DNA of 6,591 nucleotides. Origin: Sphingobacteriaceae bacterium (GTDB lineage: Bacteria; Bacteroidota; Bacteroidia; B-17B0; Aurantibacillaceae). A program made the position numbers and the translations under genes. Under the pieces are notes generated by a model, which saw nothing but the letters and a program-made list of their open reading frames with translations, did no database searches and was not told the origin of the DNA. Below, piece by piece: positions 3,730 through 6,591 of this stretch. The stretch lies in assembly GCA_023251695.1 (NCBI GenBank), contig JAHEYE010000063.1:8289-14879 (forward strand), given 5' to 3'. Numbering within the stretch: the first letter of the stretch is position 1; the number at the start of each line of letters is the position of its first letter.

Positions 3730-6591
3730 ATGAAGTATATTTTACGTTGCAAGAGTTTCGTCCTTATTTTATTTTTTATTTCAAAAGTAAACAGTGGACA
3801 AGTTTTAATTAATGAATATTCAGTTTCAAACTACGCGACTTACGTAGATAATTTCGGAGGTTATGAAGATTGGATAGAATTATACAATGCAGGTGCGTCC
3901 CCTGTTAACTTAACGGGTTATCATCTCGCTACCAAAACAACTAATCTTGGTAAATGGACTTTCGGAAACGTAACAATTAACCCGGGTGGATTTATGAGAA
4001 TTTGGGCATCAAACAAAAACGTTAATGCCGGCGCAAATCTTCACACAAATTTTGGTCTTAAACAATGTCAGGGCGAGAAAATTATTTTTTCAAATCCGGC
4101 TTTTACAATCTTAGATTCGCTTACTCTTAAAAAAACACAGCTTGCACATTCGCGCGGACGCACAACAAACGGAGCTGCAACATGGAGCCTTTTTTCATCT
4201 CCAACACCAAATGCTTCTAATAATACTGCAACACCTTATTTAGGTTATGCACCAACTCCTGTAATGAGTTTGGCTCAGGGATTTTATACAGGTTCACAGA
4301 TTGTAACCATTACCTGTTCTGATCCAAGTGCAACCATAAGAACTACAATAAACGGATCTTCACCAACTACTACTGCTGCTATTTACGGTGGACCGATGAG
4401 TGTTCCTTCAACCCGTGTGATCAGGGCACGTGCAACAAGTACGAATACATCTTATCTCCCTAGCTTTTTCGAGAATAACACCTATTTCATTAATGTGACA
4501 CATTCTGTTAATGTCGTTTCAGTTTTTGGAGATGCCATTAATACACTTTTGGGAGGAACTTCAATTCAGGCAGAGTCGGGACTTGAATATTTTAATGAAA
4601 CCGGTGTTTATAAAGCAGAAGCCTATGGGCACAGTAATGAACACGGAAATGATTCCTGGTTTTATCCACAGCGTGGGATTGACTTTGTTTGCCGGGATGA
4701 ATTTGGTATTAATGACGCCCTAAAATATCAGATCTTCAATTCTAAACCGCGTGCCGAATTTCAACGTATCATTATTAAAGCAGCTGCAAATGATAATTAT
4801 CCTTTTGAAGGAGCACCAAACTCAAATTTTGCCGGCGAATTAGGTGGCGCACACATCCGCGACCAATATGTAACAACAGTTGCCCAAAAGGCAGGTATGT
4901 ATTTAGACGGCAGAACATGGGCGCCCGCTGTTATGTATATTAATGGGGCTTATTGGGGCGTATATGATGTACGTGAAAAAGTAGACGACAAAGATTTCAC
5001 TAATTACTATTACAACGCCCACGAAGATTCATTACAGTTTTTGCAAACTTGGGGAAGTACTTGGTCAGCCTATGGCGGAACACAGGCACAAACCGATTGG
5101 AATAATTTTAAGAATTGGGTAGCGGCAAATAATCTGACAATTCCTGCAAATTATAATTATGTCGATAGCGTTTACAATATTAAGAGTCTGGCAGACTACG
5201 TAATTCTTAATTCATATGTTGTTTGTACAGATTGGTTAAATTGGAACACGGCATGGTGGAGAGGTTTAAATTATCAATGTAATAAACCAAAATGGCGTTA
5301 TGCTCTCTGGGATGAAGATGCAACTTTTAAGCATTACATTAATTACACCAATCTACCGAATCAGGATGTAAACGCTGACCCTTGCGACCCCTCCACTTTA
5401 AATAACCCTGGTGGACAAGGCCATGTACCTATCTTAAATAAATTATTAACCAGCAATACCTTCAAACAATATTATGTAATGCGTTATTTCGATTTAATAA
5501 ATACCGGATTAAGTTGTAAGCGTATGACTGATATTTTGGATAGTATGGTTTTAGTTATTACTCCGGAAATGCCGGCGCACATTGCAAAATGGGGTGGAAC
5601 TTATACACAATGGCAATCCAATGTAACCGCACTCAGATCTTTTATACAGGCGCGTTGCGATACTGTTAAGAGATTATTTAATGCTTGTTACGGAGTTACG
5701 GGTCCTTACACAATTAAGATTAATGTAGACCCTCCTAATTCGGGTAAAGTTGATTTTAATTCATTAAATCTTTCAACCTTTTTGTGGCAAGGAACTTATC
5801 CAGGTAATTTGCCAAATATTTTAAAAGCGCATCCTAAAACAAATTATTGTTTTTCGCATTGGACAACAAAGACGCATACGCTTTCACCAAATATGACAGA
5901 TTCGGTTGTTAGTTTATTACTCTCAGCAAACGATAGTATCGTCGCACATTTTATTTATAATCCTACGCCAACTGTTACACCTGCTTCAGCCGTCGTTTGT
6001 ATAGGGGGTACCGTACAAATTCAGACGGGGAACGGTTTAAATTATTCGTGGCTGCCTGCCACAGGATTAAGTTGCACTACCTGTACAAATCCTATTTCGA
6101 CGCCAACAGCAAATATGGTTTATTCAGTTACATCAGTTGCATCTGCTTCATTAAATTGTAAAGCCACTCAAACCCTTGGAGTATCTTTAATTAGTAATCC
6201 GCAAGTAACTTCAAGTCCGACAAATGCTTTAGTGTGTCCCGGCGGAACAGTTCAAATTAATGCGGCCAATGGTGTTAATTATAATTGGTCGCCATCAACC
6301 GGTTTAAGTTGCAGCACCTGTTCAAATCCAATAGCATCTCCAACTGTTAATACAACTTATACGGTAACATCAAATGCGGCTTTGAATTGCAATACAACTT
6401 CAACTTTAACGATTACCATGACAAGTAATCCACAGGTTGCAGCCAATCCTTCTGCTACAACTGCTTGTACAGGAGGAAATGTGCAATTACAAGCTTCAAA
6501 TGGGGCTAATTATAACTGGTCTCCTTCAACAGGTTTGAGTTGTACAACTTGCTCGAACCCTATCGCTTCTCCATCTTCTGCAACCATTTAT
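3730..6591 (+). CDS. Secreted lamin-tail/chitobiase-like/CotH protein with C-terminal repeats, 3' end outside window
   Basis: The frame is open from ATG 3730 to the right edge (954 codons). Residues 1-23 are a signal peptide (basic start, core FVLILFFIS). Residues 24 to about 158 are a lamin-tail domain (VLINEYS; DWIELYNAG at 47-55). Residues about 175-253 resemble the chitobiase C-terminal domain, ending LPSFFENNTYF. A CotH kinase-like domain spans about 262-652: it has YINGAYWGVYDVRE (403-416), TDWLNWN (500-506), whose Asp501 is the likely catalytic Asp, and WDED (527-530), whose Asp528 or Asp530 is the likely metal ligand. This matches the usual CotH pattern of D...N followed by WDxD. Residues about 658-742 resemble a divergent InlB B-repeat (DPPNSGKV, then FSHW), and repeats of about 77 residues follow from 747. 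CotH kinases phosphorylate proteins; the substrate here is unknown. The architecture suggests a type IX-secreted surface protein, but the C-terminal sorting domain that would prove it lies outside the window. It starts 146 nt after the purF-like gene, with its own promoter. Confidence 0.87.
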   Translation, partial: MKYILRCKSFVLILFFISKVNSGQVLINEYSVSNYATYVDNFGGYEDWIELYNAGASPVNLTGYHLATKTTNLGKWTFGNVTINPGGFMRIWASNKNVNAGANLHTNFGLKQCQGEKIIFSNPAFTILDSLTLKKTQLAHSRGRTTNGAATWSLFSSPTPNASNNTATPYLGYAPTPVMSLAQGFYTGSQIVTITCSDPSATIRTTINGSSPTTTAAIYGGPMSVPSTRVIRARATSTNTSYLPSFFENNTYFINVTHSVNVVSVFGDAINTLLGGTSIQAESGLEYFNETGVYKAEAYGHSNEHGNDSWFYPQRGIDFVCRDEFGINDALKYQIFNSKPRAEFQRIIIKAAANDNYPFEGAPNSNFAGELGGAHIRDQYVTTVAQKAGMYLDGRTWAPAVMYINGAYWGVYDVREKVDDKDFTNYYYNAHEDSLQFLQTWGSTWSAYGGTQAQTDWNNFKNWVAANNLTIPANYNYVDSVYNIKSLADYVILNSYVVCTDWLNWNTAWWRGLNYQCNKPKWRYALWDEDATFKHYINYTNLPNQDVNADPCDPSTLNNPGGQGHVPILNKLLTSNTFKQYYVMRYFDLINTGLSCKRMTDILDSMVLVITPEMPAHIAKWGGTYTQWQSNVTALRSFIQARCDTVKRLFNACYGVTGPYTIKINVDPPNSGKVDFNSLNLSTFLWQGTYPGNLPNILKAHPKTNYCFSHWTTKTHTLSPNMTDSVVSLLLSANDSIVAHFIYNPTPTVTPASAVVCIGGTVQIQTGNGLNYSWLPATGLSCTTCTNPISTPTANMVYSVTSVASASLNCKATQTLGVSLISNPQVTSSPTNALVCPGGTVQINAANGVNYNWSPSTGLSCSTCSNPIASPTVNTTYTVTSNAALNCNTTSTLTITMTSNPQVAANPSATTACTGGNVQLQASNGANYNWSPSTGLSCTTCSNPIASPSSATIY
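5968..6591 (+). repeat. Tandem protein repeats of about 77 residues, TGLSCxTCxNPI type
   Basis: Three in-frame units inside the CotH-protein gene: 5968-6204 (79 residues), 6205-6435 (77 residues) and 6436 to the window edge (52 residues seen). Each has a Cys followed by xGGxVQ near its start, then NYxW, TGLSCxTCxNPI, and a TY/VY strand. The two complete units end with a further Cys (LNC) and SNPQ. There are four Cys per complete unit, compatible with disulfides outside the cytoplasm. Such Ig/PKD-like beta domains are common in Bacteroidota surface proteins and usually act as stalks or adhesive modules. More units may follow beyond the window. Confidence 0.85.

Noticed and set aside
4511..4723. 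70-codon plus-strand frame within the second CotH gene
   Set aside because: It is an out-of-frame shadow of a long frame with recognisable lamin-tail and CotH motifs.
5968..6591. Repeat array as a recombining or phase-variable DNA repeat
   Set aside because: Units differ at most synonymous positions, so there are no long identical DNA stretches to drive recombination.

Overview
The window looks like chromosomal DNA from a member of the Bacteroidota, probably an environmental lineage. The evidence is: TAnnTTTG-type promoter elements, starts without a Shine-Dalgarno sequence, the long (633-residue) PurF-type amidotransferase I associate with this phylum, and big multidomain secreted proteins with lamin-tail, CotH and Cys-containing 'TGLSCxTCxNPI' repeats. 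A and T dominate the intergenic DNA and the third codon positions. Genus cannot be read from the sequence.

Layout: (1) positions 1-1445, minus strand, hold the first 481 codons of a secreted lamin-tail/CotH-type protein whose 3' part lies outside the window. (2) Positions 1446-1681 are a divergent intergenic region with a good promoter for the minus-strand gene and a TACATTTG element only 10 nt before the next start codon. (3) Positions 1682-3583, plus strand, hold a complete PurF-family glutamine amidophosphoribosyltransferase homologue. (4) Positions 3584-3729 are an intergenic region with two related short inverted repeats and a promoter. (5) Positions 3730-6591, plus strand, hold the first 954 codons of a second, larger lamin-tail/chitobiase-like/CotH protein. 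It ends in a tandem array of about 77-residue Cys-containing repeats that runs off the window.

The two outer genes are diverged paralogues: the order of domains and several motifs agree (LPSFxExNTYF; the YWGxYxxRE block). They sit on either side of an apparently unrelated metabolic gene. CotH is known from Bacillus as an atypical protein kinase that phosphorylates spore coat proteins. Here both proteins carry signal peptides, so any kinase activity would be directed at the envelope or outside the cell. The PurF homologue is cytosolic and would make 5-phosphoribosylamine, the first committed step of purine synthesis. No functional link to its neighbours is visible. No RNA genes, CRISPR arrays or insertion sequences were seen, and no gene-free stretch exceeds 300 bases.
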